Source: Meiothermus taiwanensis DSM 14542
GTDB lineage: Bacteria; Deinococcota; Deinococci; Deinococcales; Thermaceae
NCBI GenBank assembly: GCA_000482765.1
Contig: AXWR01000013.1
Location: forward strand, 1 to 64,000
Direction: 5' to 3'
DNA length: 64,000 bases
How positions within the stretch are numbered: the first letter of the stretch is position 1; every line of letters starts with the position of its first letter. The notes below the pieces were generated by a model. The model did no database searches. It was not told where the DNA came from and saw only the letters and a list, made by a program, of their open reading frames with translations. A program made the position numbers and the translations under genes. Shown piece after piece: positions 51,888-60,713 of this stretch.

Positions 51888-51914
51888 AAAAAACCCACCC
51901 GTAATACGGGTGGG
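51888..51914 (-). terminator. Intrinsic terminator of the sugar ABC transporter operon
   Basis: On the minus strand, a perfect 9-bp stem CCCACCCGT/ACGGGTGGG with a 3-nt loop (51894-51914) is followed by TTTTTTC (51887-51893), 18 bp after the stop at 51933. Confidence 0.9.
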
Positions 51915-51932
51915 CATGGTCGGCTCGCTCGC

Positions 51933-53240
51933 TTACTGCCGAACGCTGGCGTTGTAGCGGGCAAGCACCTGGTCGGCCCGCTGCTTGGCCTCGTCGAGGG
52001 CCTGCTGGGCCGGCTTGCCCCGCAGGGCTTCCTCGATGGCCGACTGCACGATCTGGCGAATCTCGGTGAAGCCACCCATCAAGCAGCCGGCCGAAGCGGT
52101 GTTGACCTTGGAGGTCTCGAGCTGCCGCACCGCGGTGGTGTAGTTGGGCTGGCGCACATAGGCCTGACGCACACTGGGCAGCTCGGTCACCCCCTTGACC
52201 ACCGGGAAGTAGCCGGTGCCGATGATCCACTTGGCCTGGGTCTCGGGGCGCAGCAGGAAGCGGATGAACTCCCACGAGGCCGCGTTCTGCTCATCGCTGA
52301 AGCCACGGATCAGGTAGACCGCCGCCCCACCAATGGCCGTGCCGTTGCGCTCGCGCAGGTAGGGGTAGAAGGCGGTGCGCACCGGGAAGCGGTTGCCCAC
52401 CTGGCGCAGCACCCCGGTTAGGGAGGCCGTGGAGTAGACCGCAATGGCCGCTTGGCCCTGGGCGAACAGGCTCTGGCTATCGGCCCAGTTGCGCCCGGTG
52501 TTGGCCGCCACCCCTTCCCGTACCAGGCGGGCCCAGGTGTCCAGGAAGGCCACCGCCGCCGGGTTGTTGAAGGTCACCTCGGTGGCCCGGGCTTTGCGGC
52601 CGTTTTCGTTGTTGCAGAAGTACTGGCCGGAGTTGTAGCTGAACTGCTCCATGAACCAGCTATCTATGGGGATGGAGAGGCCGTAGCGGGTGGTCTTGCC
52701 GGCGGCGTCTTTGATGGTCAGCTTGCGCGCGGCGGCCTCGAGGTCGGCCAGGCTCCAGGTGTTGCGGTAGGGGATGCCGGCCTGCTCCAGGGCCTGGGCG
52801 TTGAAGTAGAGGATGGGGTTGGAGCTGTTGAAGGCCAGCCCGTACAGTTTGCCGTCCACGGTGTAGTAGTTGCGAGGCTGCGGCACAAACTGGGAGAGGT
52901 CAAAGTTGTTGGCGCGGGCCAGGTCTTCGAGGGGCAGCACCGCGCCCGAGTCGGCCATAAACCGGGCCCCAATATCGTAGACCTGGATCACATTGGGCCG
53001 GCCCTGCCCCCCAGCCTGCAGCGCGGCCCGCAGCTTGTTGAGGCCGTCGTCGTAGGAGCCCACGAACTGGCTGCGCACCGTGACCCGGTTCTGTGCAGCG
53101 TTAAAATCCTTGACCAGGGCCTCGGTGGCCTCGCCCAGCACCCCGCCCATGGAGTGCCAGAAGTCGATGGTGATGCGCTGCTGGGCCAGCCCCAGCCCCC
53201 CCAGTGCGATGCCTGCCAGAATTAACCAAAGTCTCAGCAT
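51933..53240 (-). CDS. ABC transporter substrate-binding protein (UgpB-like)
   Basis: 435 residues. Signal peptide of about 19 residues ending GLAQ, then a family 1 extracellular solute-binding fold: ITIDFWHSMGG at the N-terminus, PNVIQVYDIGARFMADSG, YGLAFNSSNPILYFN (typical of UgpB/glycerol-3-phosphate and oligosaccharide binders) and a GGAAVYLIRGFSDEQNAASWEF hinge region. It would capture a sugar or sugar-phosphate compound and feed the two permeases encoded upstream. AGGAGG precedes the ATG. Last gene of the operon, directly before a terminator. Confidence 0.9.
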   Translation of the reverse strand: MLRLWLILAGIALGGLGLAQQRITIDFWHSMGGVLGEATEALVKDFNAAQNRVTVRSQFVGSYDDGLNKLRAALQAGGQGRPNVIQVYDIGARFMADSGAVLPLEDLARANNFDLSQFVPQPRNYYTVDGKLYGLAFNSSNPILYFNAQALEQAGIPYRNTWSLADLEAAARKLTIKDAAGKTTRYGLSIPIDSWFMEQFSYNSGQYFCNNENGRKARATEVTFNNPAAVAFLDTWARLVREGVAANTGRNWADSQSLFAQGQAAIAVYSTASLTGVLRQVGNRFPVRTAFYPYLRERNGTAIGGAAVYLIRGFSDEQNAASWEFIRFLLRPETQAKWIIGTGYFPVVKGVTELPSVRQAYVRQPNYTTAVRQLETSKVNTASAGCLMGGFTEIRQIVQSAIEEALRGKPAQQALDEAKQRADQVLARYNASVRQ

Positions 53241-53255
53241 ATCTGCCTCCTAGCG

Positions 53256-54080
53256 TTATCCCTTCAGCCCGCCCAGCGCGATGCCCCGGATAAAGGCCCG
53301 CTGGGCCAGCAGGAAGGCCAGCAAAGTAGGTAGCAGCACCAGCATGGCTGCCGCCGCAACCACGTTCCAGCTCGAGACCTCCACGCTCTGCACCTGAGCG
53401 ATGGCGATCTGCGCGGTTTTCATCTCGTTCTGGTTGATTACCACCAGCGGCCAGAGGTACATGTTCCAGGCCCCCAGAAAGCTCAAAGCCCCCAGGGCCC
53501 CCAGGGCCGGGGCGGCCAGGGGCAGGGCCACGTACCACAGCGTCCGCAGGTGGCCGGCGCCGTCGATCCGCGCCGCATCGAACAGATCCTGGGGCAGGCT
53601 TTTGATGAACTGCCGCATCAGAAAGATGCCCAGCGGCGAGGCCAGAAAAGGCACTATCAGCGCCCAGTAGCTGTTGATCCAGCCCAGTTCCTGTACCAGC
53701 AGGTAGCGCGGTAAAAAGGTGACCTCGTCGGGGATGAGCAGGAGCCCCACCACAAAGCCGAACAGAAGGCTCTGCCCAGCAAAGCGAACCCGGGCCAGGG
53801 CATACCCCAGGGTGGCCGAGGTCAGCAGCACCCCTAAAGTGATGGCAAGCGAGACCACCAGGCTGTTGAGCAGGTAGCGCAGGATGGGGTGTTTGGCCAG
53901 GGCCTCCCGGTAGGCCTCGAGGGTGGGCTGGGGTGGCAGCAGGCCCGGGGTAAAGAGGTCGGCCTCGGTACGAAAGCTGGCCGAGAGCAGGCTCAAAAGC
54001 GGCAACACCAAAAGCCAGGCGTAGACCCCCAGGAGCAGGTAAAACAGCGGGCGGGCCAGCCAGCGGGGCAGGCTACTCAT
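53256..54080 (-). CDS. Sugar ABC transporter permease (UgpE/MalG-type)
   Basis: 274 residues from the ATG at 54080; the frame is open further upstream, but those residues shadow the partner permease. Six hydrophobic segments, with the EAA loop DAARIDGAGHLRTLWYVALP near residue 185 that docks to the ATPase. It overlaps the upstream permease gene by 8 bp. Forms the membrane channel with the next permease. The C-terminal AFIRGIALGGLKG is typical of MalG-like permeases. Confidence 0.9.
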   Translation of the reverse strand: MSSLPRWLARPLFYLLLGVYAWLLVLPLLSLLSASFRTEADLFTPGLLPPQPTLEAYREALAKHPILRYLLNSLVVSLAITLGVLLTSATLGYALARVRFAGQSLLFGFVVGLLLIPDEVTFLPRYLLVQELGWINSYWALIVPFLASPLGIFLMRQFIKSLPQDLFDAARIDGAGHLRTLWYVALPLAAPALGALGALSFLGAWNMYLWPLVVINQNEMKTAQIAIAQVQSVEVSSWNVVAAAAMLVLLPTLLAFLLAQRAFIRGIALGGLKG

Positions 54081-55005
54081 AGTGCACCCTCCGGCCCAGC
54101 CCGCGGAACTGCAACGCGGCCAGCAAAAGCAGCACCAAAAACAGCGCCACCGACTGCGCCGCCGCATAGCTAAAGCGGAAGTTGAAGAAGGCGTCCTGGT
54201 AGATGCGGTAGATCCAGACCGTGGTACTCTCCATGGGGCCGCCGCGGGTCAGCAGGTGGATCTGGCCGAAGGCGGTCAGGCTGGTGAGCACCGTCAGCAG
54301 GGCCACCAGGAACAAGGTGGGCGAGAGCATGGGGAGGGTGATCCGCCAGAACTGCGTCCAGGCTCCAGCCCCATCCATCCGGGCCGCCTCGTAGAGGTCT
54401 TCGGGAATCTGCTGGAGCCCCGCCGTCAGGAGGATGGCGGTAAAGCCCACCCCGGCCCAGGCCGTCACAATCGCCAGGGTGGGCAGCGCCAGCTCAGGGC
54501 TGGTCAGCCAGGGCTGGGCCGGCAGGCCCACCGCCTCCAGCCAGCGGTTGAGCGTCCCCCCGATGGGGTGCAGGTACCAGCCCCAGGCCACCGCCGCTAC
54601 TGCAGTCGGCACCGCGGTGGTGAGGAAAAACAGGGTACGAAACAGCGCCACGCCGGGAAAGGGCCGCGCCACCATCAACGCCGCCAGCAACCCCAGCACA
54701 AGCTGTACCGGAACCACGATGGCCGCAAACAGGAAGGTGGCCCCCACCGCGCGCCAGAAAGCCGGGTCGCGCAGCATCTCGGCGTAGTTGGACAGGCCCA
54801 CCCAGTCCCGCTCGGTGCCCAGAAGGTTCTCGCGGTGAAAGGAGAGCCAGAAGGCGTTTAGGGTGGGCCAGACGGTGAACACCAACAGCAAGAGCAGCGC
54901 TGGAAGCAGCAGCAGGGCTACCTCGAGGCCCTCGCCCAGCCGCCCTGCCTGGCGCACCGGGATGGACTTTTGCAAGTTTCGCTCGGAGTTTTTGGCATTA
55001 ATCAT
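54073..55005 (-). CDS. Sugar ABC transporter permease (UgpA/MalF-type)
   Basis: 310 residues, about six to seven hydrophobic segments after a charged N-terminal tail of about 30 residues. The EAA loop is YEAARMDGAGAWTQFWRITLP (about 208). N-terminal FTVWPTLNAFWLSFHREN is typical of MalF/UgpA-like proteins. It pairs with the permease encoded downstream. No ATP-binding subunit gene is found here, so a shared MsmK/UgpC-type ATPase encoded elsewhere is presumably used. Confidence 0.9.
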   Translation of the reverse strand: MINAKNSERNLQKSIPVRQAGRLGEGLEVALLLLPALLLLLVFTVWPTLNAFWLSFHRENLLGTERDWVGLSNYAEMLRDPAFWRAVGATFLFAAIVVPVQLVLGLLAALMVARPFPGVALFRTLFFLTTAVPTAVAAVAWGWYLHPIGGTLNRWLEAVGLPAQPWLTSPELALPTLAIVTAWAGVGFTAILLTAGLQQIPEDLYEAARMDGAGAWTQFWRITLPMLSPTLFLVALLTVLTSLTAFGQIHLLTRGGPMESTTVWIYRIYQDAFFNFRFSYAAAQSVALFLVLLLLAALQFRGLGRRVHYE

Positions 55006-55081
55006 GACCGCATCCCAAAGAATCCGCCAGCATTTTCAAAAAAACATCAGCCGGGGGCTTACAATCCGCTGACCATACGGC

Positions 55082-55903
55082 TTAGCAGGCCAGCCCCTGG
55101 GCTAGCAGCCATTGAGCAGCCACGGGCAGTTGCTCGTGCCGTACCTCCAGGATGAGACGGGGCCGGCTCTGGAGGGCCTCGAGGGCCGCAAACAAGGCCC
55201 GCCAGTTGATCCCGCCCTGGCCGGGGCTCCAGTGGCGATCCAGCAGACCATCGTTGTCCTGAAGATGCAGGTGGGCCAGCAGCGGGCCAGCTTCTTTGAC
55301 CCACTGGTCGGGTGCGGGGCCCCCAAGCTGCTGCATCAGATGGGCATGGCCCACATCCAGGCTCATGCGCACATGCTCAGAGCCAAACGACTGCACCAGG
55401 GTGCGCAGGGGTTGTGGGTTGGTATCGCGGATGTTCTCGATGACCAGCACCAACCCCAGGTTGCGGGCCAGCGGCAGCACGGTTCGGAGGGTGTCGTGCA
55501 CCCACTCGATCTCGCGCTCGAGGCCGTTGCCGGGCGCATGGGCCATCTGGGGGTGGCCGAAGAATAGAAAAGGACTGTGAATGACCATATGGCTGGCCCC
55601 CAGGTCGGCGGCAAATTCCAGCGCACGCCGGTAGCGCTCGGCGATCATCCGCCGCACAAAGGGATCGAAGGAGGCCATCCAAAGGCCATCGTAGGGGCCG
55701 TGAATCCCCATTCGCCCGGTGTAGCCCTCCAGGGCCTGCCGGGCCAGGGCCACCAGAGGCTGCCAGTCGCCGTCCAGCACCTCCGGGCGCACCGCATCCT
55801 GTAGCTCGAGGTCGCGCCCCCCGTGCTCCAGAAACCAGGAGCGAAACTCGGGCAGGCGTTCGATGGGCAGGGCCAGGCCTAATACAGGCAGAGGAGGTTT
55901 CAT
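55082..55903 (-). CDS. Sugar phosphate isomerase/epimerase-like TIM-barrel protein
   Basis: 273 residues of the xylose-isomerase-like TIM-barrel group (AP endonuclease family 2 fold). Metal-ligand candidates are His residues in MGIHGPYDG and MVIHSPFLFFGH, Glu in LVIENIRDTN (about 155), Asp in MSLDVGHAH, His in LAHLHLQDND and Glu in LILEVRHEQ. Members isomerise or epimerise sugars or sugar acids. Placed 76 bp upstream of the two permeases on the same strand, it may act on the imported compound. The exact reaction is unknown. Confidence 0.75.
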   Translation of the reverse strand: MKPPLPVLGLALPIERLPEFRSWFLEHGGRDLELQDAVRPEVLDGDWQPLVALARQALEGYTGRMGIHGPYDGLWMASFDPFVRRMIAERYRRALEFAADLGASHMVIHSPFLFFGHPQMAHAPGNGLEREIEWVHDTLRTVLPLARNLGLVLVIENIRDTNPQPLRTLVQSFGSEHVRMSLDVGHAHLMQQLGGPAPDQWVKEAGPLLAHLHLQDNDGLLDRHWSPGQGGINWRALFAALEALQSRPRLILEVRHEQLPVAAQWLLAQGLAC

Positions 55904-55972
55904 ACCTACGCGAATCTAGGCTTCCTCTGTCAGCCCCACATCAGGCCTGGGCAGGCTGCAGATGCGCGGTGG

Positions 55973-55978
55973 TATATT
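55973..55978 (+). promoter_or_regulatory. -10 box of the leaderless toxin-antitoxin operon
   Basis: TATATT followed by 6 nt (GGTGGT) and the ATG at 55985. Confidence 0.5.
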
Positions 55979-55984
55979 GGTGGT

Positions 55985-56206
55985 ATGAAGGTCAAGACAT
56001 CTATCACCCTCGAGCGCGAACTCCTCGAGGCCATTGACCGGCGCTTCCCCAACCGTTCGAAGTTTCTTGAACAGGCCGCCCGGTCTTACCTGCGCGAGCT
56101 GCGCCGGGCAGAACGGGACGCCCGCGACCGCGCCCTCTACGAAAAGTATGCAGAGGAGCTCAATCGACAGGCCCTCGAATCGCTGGCGGATCAGGCCGAA
56201 GCATGA
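55985..56206 (+). CDS. Ribbon-helix-helix antitoxin
   Basis: 73 residues. The N-terminal [19 protein letters not shown] with [16 protein letters not shown] is a standard MetJ/Arc/CopG-type ribbon-helix-helix DNA-binding domain; the rest is a charged helix likely to bind the toxin. It overlaps the MazF-like toxin gene by 4 bp (ATGA). It probably represses its own operon. The start is supported by TATATT 6 nt upstream. Confidence 0.85.
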   Translation: MKVKTSITLERELLEAIDRRFPNRSKFLEQAARSYLRELRRAERDARDRALYEKYAEELNRQALESLADQAEA

Positions 56207-56550
56207 AACGTGGCGAACTCTATCGTATTGAAAACCGAAACACCGATGATCCTAAGCGTCGGAGGGTCTACGTACTCGTAAGCCGCCAATCCCTGATCGA
56301 CAGCCCACACTCCACCGTGGTGTGCGCCCCGGTGTTCTCGAGCTACCATGGCATCGCCACCCAGGTTCCTGTGGGGGTTGAAGAAGGTTTAAAACACCAA
56401 AGCAGCATCCACTGCGACGACCTGACCAGAATTGAAAAAAGCCGCCTGACCCAGTACGTAGGGAGATTATCACCCCAAAAAATGGCCGAGCTTGACCGCG
56501 CTCTGGCCATCGCCCTCGACCTACCCGAGCCCGAGGAGTACGAGATTTAA
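56203..56550 (+). CDS. mazF: MazF/PemK-type mRNA interferase toxin
   Basis: 115 residues, standard length. Family motifs: [10 protein letters not shown] at the N-terminus, [33 protein letters not shown], and [21 protein letters not shown], which holds the conserved Asp and Thr region of PemK-like toxins. It would cleave RNA at specific short sequences and be held inactive by the RHH antitoxin. Its TAA stop interlocks with the stop of convergent typA (shared TTAA). Confidence 0.87.
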   Translation: MKRGELYRIENRNTDDPKRRRVYVLVSRQSLIDSPHSTVVCAPVFSSYHGIATQVPVGVEEGLKHQSSIHCDDLTRIEKSRLTQYVGRLSPQKMAELDRALAIALDLPEPEEYEI

Positions 56551-58334
56551 ACCGTCTCGGCCCGCTTGCGCTGGCTGGGGTCGAGCACCCGCTTGCGCAG
56601 GCGCAGGCTCTGGGGGGTTACTTCCAGAAGCTCGTCGGGGGCCAGGAACTCCAGCGCCTCTTCCAGCGTAAACTTGCGCGGGGGGATGAGCCTTATGTTC
56701 TCGTCGGAACCAGCGGCCCGCACGTTGGTGAGCTTTTTGTTGATGTTGACGTTGACGTTCAGGTCGTTGTCGCGCACGTGCTCGCCCACAATCATGCCCA
56801 CGTACACCTCGGTGCCGGGTTCGATGAAAAAATTGACCCGCTCCTGCAAGCGGTACAGGCTATAAGCGTAAGCCACGCCCGCCTCCATGGCCACCGCGCT
56901 GCCGGTGGTGCGGGTCTCCAGGCTGCCCACGTGCGGCCCGTAGGCATGGAAGCTGTGGCTCATCACGCCCTCGCCCGCGGTAAGGGTGAGGAACAGAGTA
57001 CGGAAGCCAAACAAAGCCCGGGCGGGCACGGTGAACTCGGCCCGGATGCGCCCCGATTCCTGCTCCATATGCACCATCTGGGCCTTGCGGCTGCCCAGGG
57101 TTTCCATCACCGGGCCGAACCTGGCCTCGGGCACGTCCACCACCAGGTACTCGTAGGGTTCTTGAATCTGGCCTTCGATCTCTTTGAACAGCACGCTGGG
57201 CTGGCCCACCGAGAACTCGAAGCCCTCGCGCCGCATGGTCTCGAGCAGCACCGACAGGTGCAGCTCACCGCGCCCGTGCAGCTCAAAGGTATCGGGCGTA
57301 ATCTCGATCACCCGCAGGGCCACGTTGGTCTCGAGCTCCTTCAGAAGCCGCTCGCGGATCTGGCGGCTGGTCACATACTTGCCCTCCCGTCCGGCAAAAG
57401 GCGAGGTGTTGGGGGTCACGGTGATGCTCACCGTGGGCTCGTCCACCGCCAGGCGGGGCAGGGCCTCGGGGGCTTCGCGGGCCGCAATGGTATCGCCAAT
57501 CTCCACGCCTTCCATCCCGGCAATGGCCACGATATCGCCGGGGGTGGCCTCCTCCACCTCGAGGCGCTCCAGGCCCCGGTGGGTAAACACCGCCACCACC
57601 TTGAGATCGCGGTGGCCGTGTTCGCCCACGATGGTCACCAGCTGGTTTTTGCGCACCGTGCCACGGTGCACCTTGCCCAGGGCAATCTTGCCCAGGAAGT
57701 TGGAGTAGTCGAGGTTGGCTACCCGAAGCTGGAAGGGGCCCTGGGCCACCTGGGGGGCTGGAATGTGCTTGAGGATGGTCTGGAAAAGGTCGGTCAGGTC
57801 GGGCTTGGGCTGGTCGCCCAGCCAGGCCGCGCCCTCGCGGCCAATGGCGTAGAGGTAGGGAAAGTCGAGCTGCTCGTCGGAGGCGCCCAGCTCGGCCATC
57901 AGGTCGAAGGTCTCGTTCAGAACCTCGTCGGGCCGGGCGTCTTTCTTGTCCACTTTGTTGATCACCACGATGGGCTTGAGGCCGGCCTCAAGGGCCTTCT
58001 TGAGCACGAAGCGGGTCTGGGGCATGGGGCCCTCGGCGGCGTCCACCAGGAGCAGCACCCCGTCTACCATGCTCAAAGCCCGCTCCACCTCGCCGCCAAA
58101 GTCGGCGTGGCCGGGGGTGTCCACAATGTTGATCTTCACGCCCCCCCACTCCACCGCGGTGTTCTTGGCCAGAATGGTAATACCGCGCTCGCGCTCCAGG
58201 TCGTTGGAGTCCATAATGCGCTCGCCCTCCGCCTCGTGGCGTGAGAGGGCTTTGGCCTGCTTGAGCATCGCATCTACCAGGGTGGTCTTACCGTGGTCTA
58301 CGTGCGCAATAATTGCGATGTTTCTGAGTTCCAT
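56547..58334 (-). CDS. typA: Translational GTPase TypA/BipA
   Basis: 595 residues from the ATG at 58334 ([19 protein letters not shown]), with GGAG upstream; the frame extends earlier but without family match. GTPase motifs: [15 protein letters not shown] (G1), RGITI (G2), DTPGHADFG (G3), INKVDKKDA (G4). Domain II and EF-G-like domains follow, and the C-terminal BipA-specific region contains [15 protein letters not shown]. It acts on ribosomes in stress, cold adaptation and ribosome assembly. Length is normal. Confidence 0.95.
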   Translation of the reverse strand: MELRNIAIIAHVDHGKTTLVDAMLKQAKALSRHEAEGERIMDSNDLERERGITILAKNTAVEWGGVKINIVDTPGHADFGGEVERALSMVDGVLLLVDAAEGPMPQTRFVLKKALEAGLKPIVVINKVDKKDARPDEVLNETFDLMAELGASDEQLDFPYLYAIGREGAAWLGDQPKPDLTDLFQTILKHIPAPQVAQGPFQLRVANLDYSNFLGKIALGKVHRGTVRKNQLVTIVGEHGHRDLKVVAVFTHRGLERLEVEEATPGDIVAIAGMEGVEIGDTIAAREAPEALPRLAVDEPTVSITVTPNTSPFAGREGKYVTSRQIRERLLKELETNVALRVIEITPDTFELHGRGELHLSVLLETMRREGFEFSVGQPSVLFKEIEGQIQEPYEYLVVDVPEARFGPVMETLGSRKAQMVHMEQESGRIRAEFTVPARALFGFRTLFLTLTAGEGVMSHSFHAYGPHVGSLETRTTGSAVAMEAGVAYAYSLYRLQERVNFFIEPGTEVYVGMIVGEHVRDNDLNVNVNINKKLTNVRAAGSDENIRLIPPRKFTLEEALEFLAPDELLEVTPQSLRLRKRVLDPSQRKRAETV

Positions 58335-58422
58335 TGTGTCTCCGGGAAAGGCTCGCGCGGCGGCGGGCAACCCTAGTAGTCTAGCCGATGCGGGCAGCTT
58401 TGTATATGCCCGGCAGCCCCCA

Positions 58423-59973
58423 CTAGAGGCCCAGTAGCGTATCGGCGGCCTTCTCAGCCAGCATCAGGGTGGGGATGTGGGTGTTGCCCCGCACCACCCC
58501 CGGCATCACCGAGGCATCCACCACATACAGGTTCTCGGTGCCGTAGACCTTCAGGCTGGCGTCCACCACCTGCCCCATGCTGCAGGTTCCGGCGGGGTGG
58601 TAAAGGGTCTGGGCGTAGCGGCGGATGTAGGCCTGGATCTCCGCGGGCGTCCGGGCCCCGGCCTGCTGGGCGTGGGGCTGGCCGCGGTAGGGGTCGAAGG
58701 CTTTTTGCGCGGCAATTTCGCGGGCGATGGCCACCCCGGCCTGCAAAACCTCGAGATCCCCTGGCTCGCTCAGGTAGCGGGGCTGGATGAGGGGCGCGGC
58801 CTCCGGGTCGGTGCTCCTGAGGGCAATAAAACCCCGGCTCTGGGGGGCCACCAGGGTGGGGCCGATGGTGAAAAAGTAGCCTTCCTCGCGGTCGAAGCCG
58901 TGGTTGCGGAAAAAGGCCGGCCCAAAGTGAAACTGTAGGTCGGGTGCTTTGGCCTGGGGCTGGGTGCGCAAAAAGGCCCCCGCCTCGGCGATGTTGCTCA
59001 CGAACGGGCCGCGCTGGGCCAGCAGGTAGCGCACGATGTTGGCGAGGTTCTCGGCTTTGTCCAGGCTCACTGGCTGGGTGCTGTGCCAGATCACCGGCAG
59101 GGCCAGGTGATCCCACAGGTTCTGCCCCACCGGCAGGTCTTGCCGCACCTCGATGCCAAGGGCTTTGAGGTGATCGGCAGGGCCAAGGCCCGAGAGCATC
59201 AGGAGCTGGGGGGACTGCACCGCCCCGCTCGAGACGATCACCGCCCGGCGGGCCCGCACCTGCCAGAGCCGGCCCTGGTGGCGGTACTCCACCCCCACCG
59301 CCGCCGCCCCCTCAAACAGGATGCGGTGCGCCCGGGCCCCGGTCTGGGCGTCCAGGTTGGGGCGCGGCAGGGCCGGGGTCAGATAGGCCGCGGCGGCGCT
59401 GTGCCGGGCCCCGTTTTTCTGATTGACATGGAACAGCCCCACCCCTTCCTGCTCCGGGCCGTTGAAGTCGTCGTTGCGCTTCAAACCCCACTGCTGGGCG
59501 GCCTCGAGGAAGGCCACGGTCAGGGGGTTGGTGTATTTGCGTACCTCCACGTGCAAAGGGCCCCGATCGCCGTGGTAGGGGGAGGGGCCCAGGGGGTGGG
59601 TCTCGAGCTTCTTGAAGTAGGGCAGCACCTCGGCAAACGACCACCCCGGCTGCTGCCAGTCGTCGTAGTCGCGGGGGTTGCCACGGATGACGATCATGGC
59701 GTTGATCCCGCTGCTCCCCCCCAGCCCCTTGCCCCGGGGCCAGTACAGGCTGCGCCCCTCCAGCCCGGCCTGGGGCTCGGTAAAAAAGGCCCAGTCGTAG
59801 GGCCCCTTGAAGAGCTTGGGGAAGGCCGCCGGGGCCTTGCAGTACAGCCCCTGCATGGGCTCCCCGGCCTCGAGCACCAGCACCGTCCGGTCGGGCCGGG
59901 CCGAGAGGCGGTGGGCCAGCACACACCCCGCTGCCCCGGCCCCTACGATGAGGTAGTCGTATTCCTTTCTCAC
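58423..59973 (-). CDS. GMC-family FAD-dependent oxidoreductase (choline-dehydrogenase-like)
   Basis: 516 residues. The N-terminal FAD motif is YLIVGAGAAGCVLAHRL (8-24), followed by a glutamate at the end of the second strand (LVLEAGE). The GMC signature WPRGKGLGGSSGINAMI lies at about 78-94, and the C-terminal active site has His in TLYHPAGTCSMG and in VRGNTHIPTLMLAEKAAD. The family oxidises alcohols such as choline, glucose or other polyols. No BetB-like gene is nearby, so choline is only one option. Cytosolic, no signal peptide. Confidence 0.88.
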   Translation of the reverse strand: MRKEYDYLIVGAGAAGCVLAHRLSARPDRTVLVLEAGEPMQGLYCKAPAAFPKLFKGPYDWAFFTEPQAGLEGRSLYWPRGKGLGGSSGINAMIVIRGNPRDYDDWQQPGWSFAEVLPYFKKLETHPLGPSPYHGDRGPLHVEVRKYTNPLTVAFLEAAQQWGLKRNDDFNGPEQEGVGLFHVNQKNGARHSAAAAYLTPALPRPNLDAQTGARAHRILFEGAAAVGVEYRHQGRLWQVRARRAVIVSSGAVQSPQLLMLSGLGPADHLKALGIEVRQDLPVGQNLWDHLALPVIWHSTQPVSLDKAENLANIVRYLLAQRGPFVSNIAEAGAFLRTQPQAKAPDLQFHFGPAFFRNHGFDREEGYFFTIGPTLVAPQSRGFIALRSTDPEAAPLIQPRYLSEPGDLEVLQAGVAIAREIAAQKAFDPYRGQPHAQQAGARTPAEIQAYIRRYAQTLYHPAGTCSMGQVVDASLKVYGTENLYVVDASVMPGVVRGNTHIPTLMLAEKAADTLLGL

Positions 59974-60027
59974 TGGGTTTTAGCATACCTCGAGGCCTCC
60001 AGCCCCATGCTATACTTCAGATTGGCT

Positions 60028-60282
60028 ATGATTTATCGGGCAACTTTGGCCGCGCGCGGACAATTAACCATTCCCAAGGAAATACGCGAGAAATTCGGAA
60101 TTAGGGAAGGTGATCAGATTAACTTTGAGGTTACAGGCGACACCATCCGGCTGAAGGTGGTTCCCCGCATGCGCATCGAGGAGCTGTTCGAGCACCTGCC
60201 CGGAGCAGCGGCCCCCTATCCCGGCCCCGAGAAGGAGCGCGAGGTCATGCGGGCGCGCCATGCGCGCAAGGAGAAGCGGTGA
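60028..60282 (+). CDS. AbrB/MazE-type antitoxin (VapB-like)
   Basis: 84 residues from the ATG at 60028; the frame is open far upstream but that part shadows the GMC gene. The N-terminal swapped-hairpin AbrB domain is clear: LAARGQLTIPKEIREKFGI followed by EGDQINFEVTGDTIRL. The C-terminal RIEELFEHLPGAAAPYPG is a toxin-binding tail. TATACT lies 12 nt before the ATG (60010-60015), so the leader must be very short. Overlaps the PIN toxin by 4 bp (GTGA). Confidence 0.87.
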   Translation: MIYRATLAARGQLTIPKEIREKFGIREGDQINFEVTGDTIRLKVVPRMRIEELFEHLPGAAAPYPGPEKEREVMRARHARKEKR

Positions 60283-60695
60283 GCGCGGAACCGGCCCCGC
60301 TGTACGTGCTGGATGCCAATGTCCTGCTGCGCTTCATCACCAAAACCCCGCTCGAGCAGGCCCGGCAGGCGCGCGACCTGCTGGCCTCGGGGCAGCAGGG
60401 CACGGTGCGCTTGGTGCTCGAGGCCCTCACCCTGGCCGACGTGGTGTATGTGCTAAAAAAACTGTACCAGATGGAGTACGCCGAGATCGAGGCGGCCCTG
60501 CTGCGGCTGTTTGCCTCGGGGGCGGTGGAGGTGGTGGAGCGGCAGCGCTGTGAATCGGCCCTGGCCCTCCAGGTGCAGCACAACATAGACTTCGAGGACG
60601 CTTACCTGGCCGTGATGGCCCAGGAACTGGGGGGCGGGGTCGCCTCCTTCGACCAGGACTTCAAAAAGCTGGGGGTAGGGTGGCTGCGGCCATAA
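60279..60695 (+). CDS. vapC: VapC-type PIN-domain toxin
   Basis: 138 residues. PIN acidic positions: Asp12 in YVLDANVLLRF, Glu in LVLEALTLADVVYVLKK, and Asp residues in NIDFEDAYLAVMAQE and ASFDQDFKKL near the C-terminus. Together with the AbrB-type antitoxin it forms a standard VapBC pair. VapC proteins are Mg-dependent RNases, often cutting tRNA or rRNA; the target here is unknown. It converges with the histidine kinase gene, 18 bp away. Confidence 0.87.
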   Translation: MSAEPAPLYVLDANVLLRFITKTPLEQARQARDLLASGQQGTVRLVLEALTLADVVYVLKKLYQMEYAEIEAALLRLFASGAVEVVERQRCESALALQVQHNIDFEDAYLAVMAQELGGGVASFDQDFKKLGVGWLRP

Positions 60696-60713
60696 GCTGA
60701 GGCCCCCGCTGGG

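Noticed and set aside
56778..58244. Long plus-strand open frame opposite typA
   Set aside because: It is a mirror of a well-conserved GTPase gene, with His/Gly/Val-rich shadow composition.
59083..60027. 315-residue N-terminal extension of the AbrB-type antitoxin
   Set aside because: It is antisense to the GMC oxidoreductase gene; AbrB antitoxins are about 80 residues and the ATG at 60028 gives exactly that.
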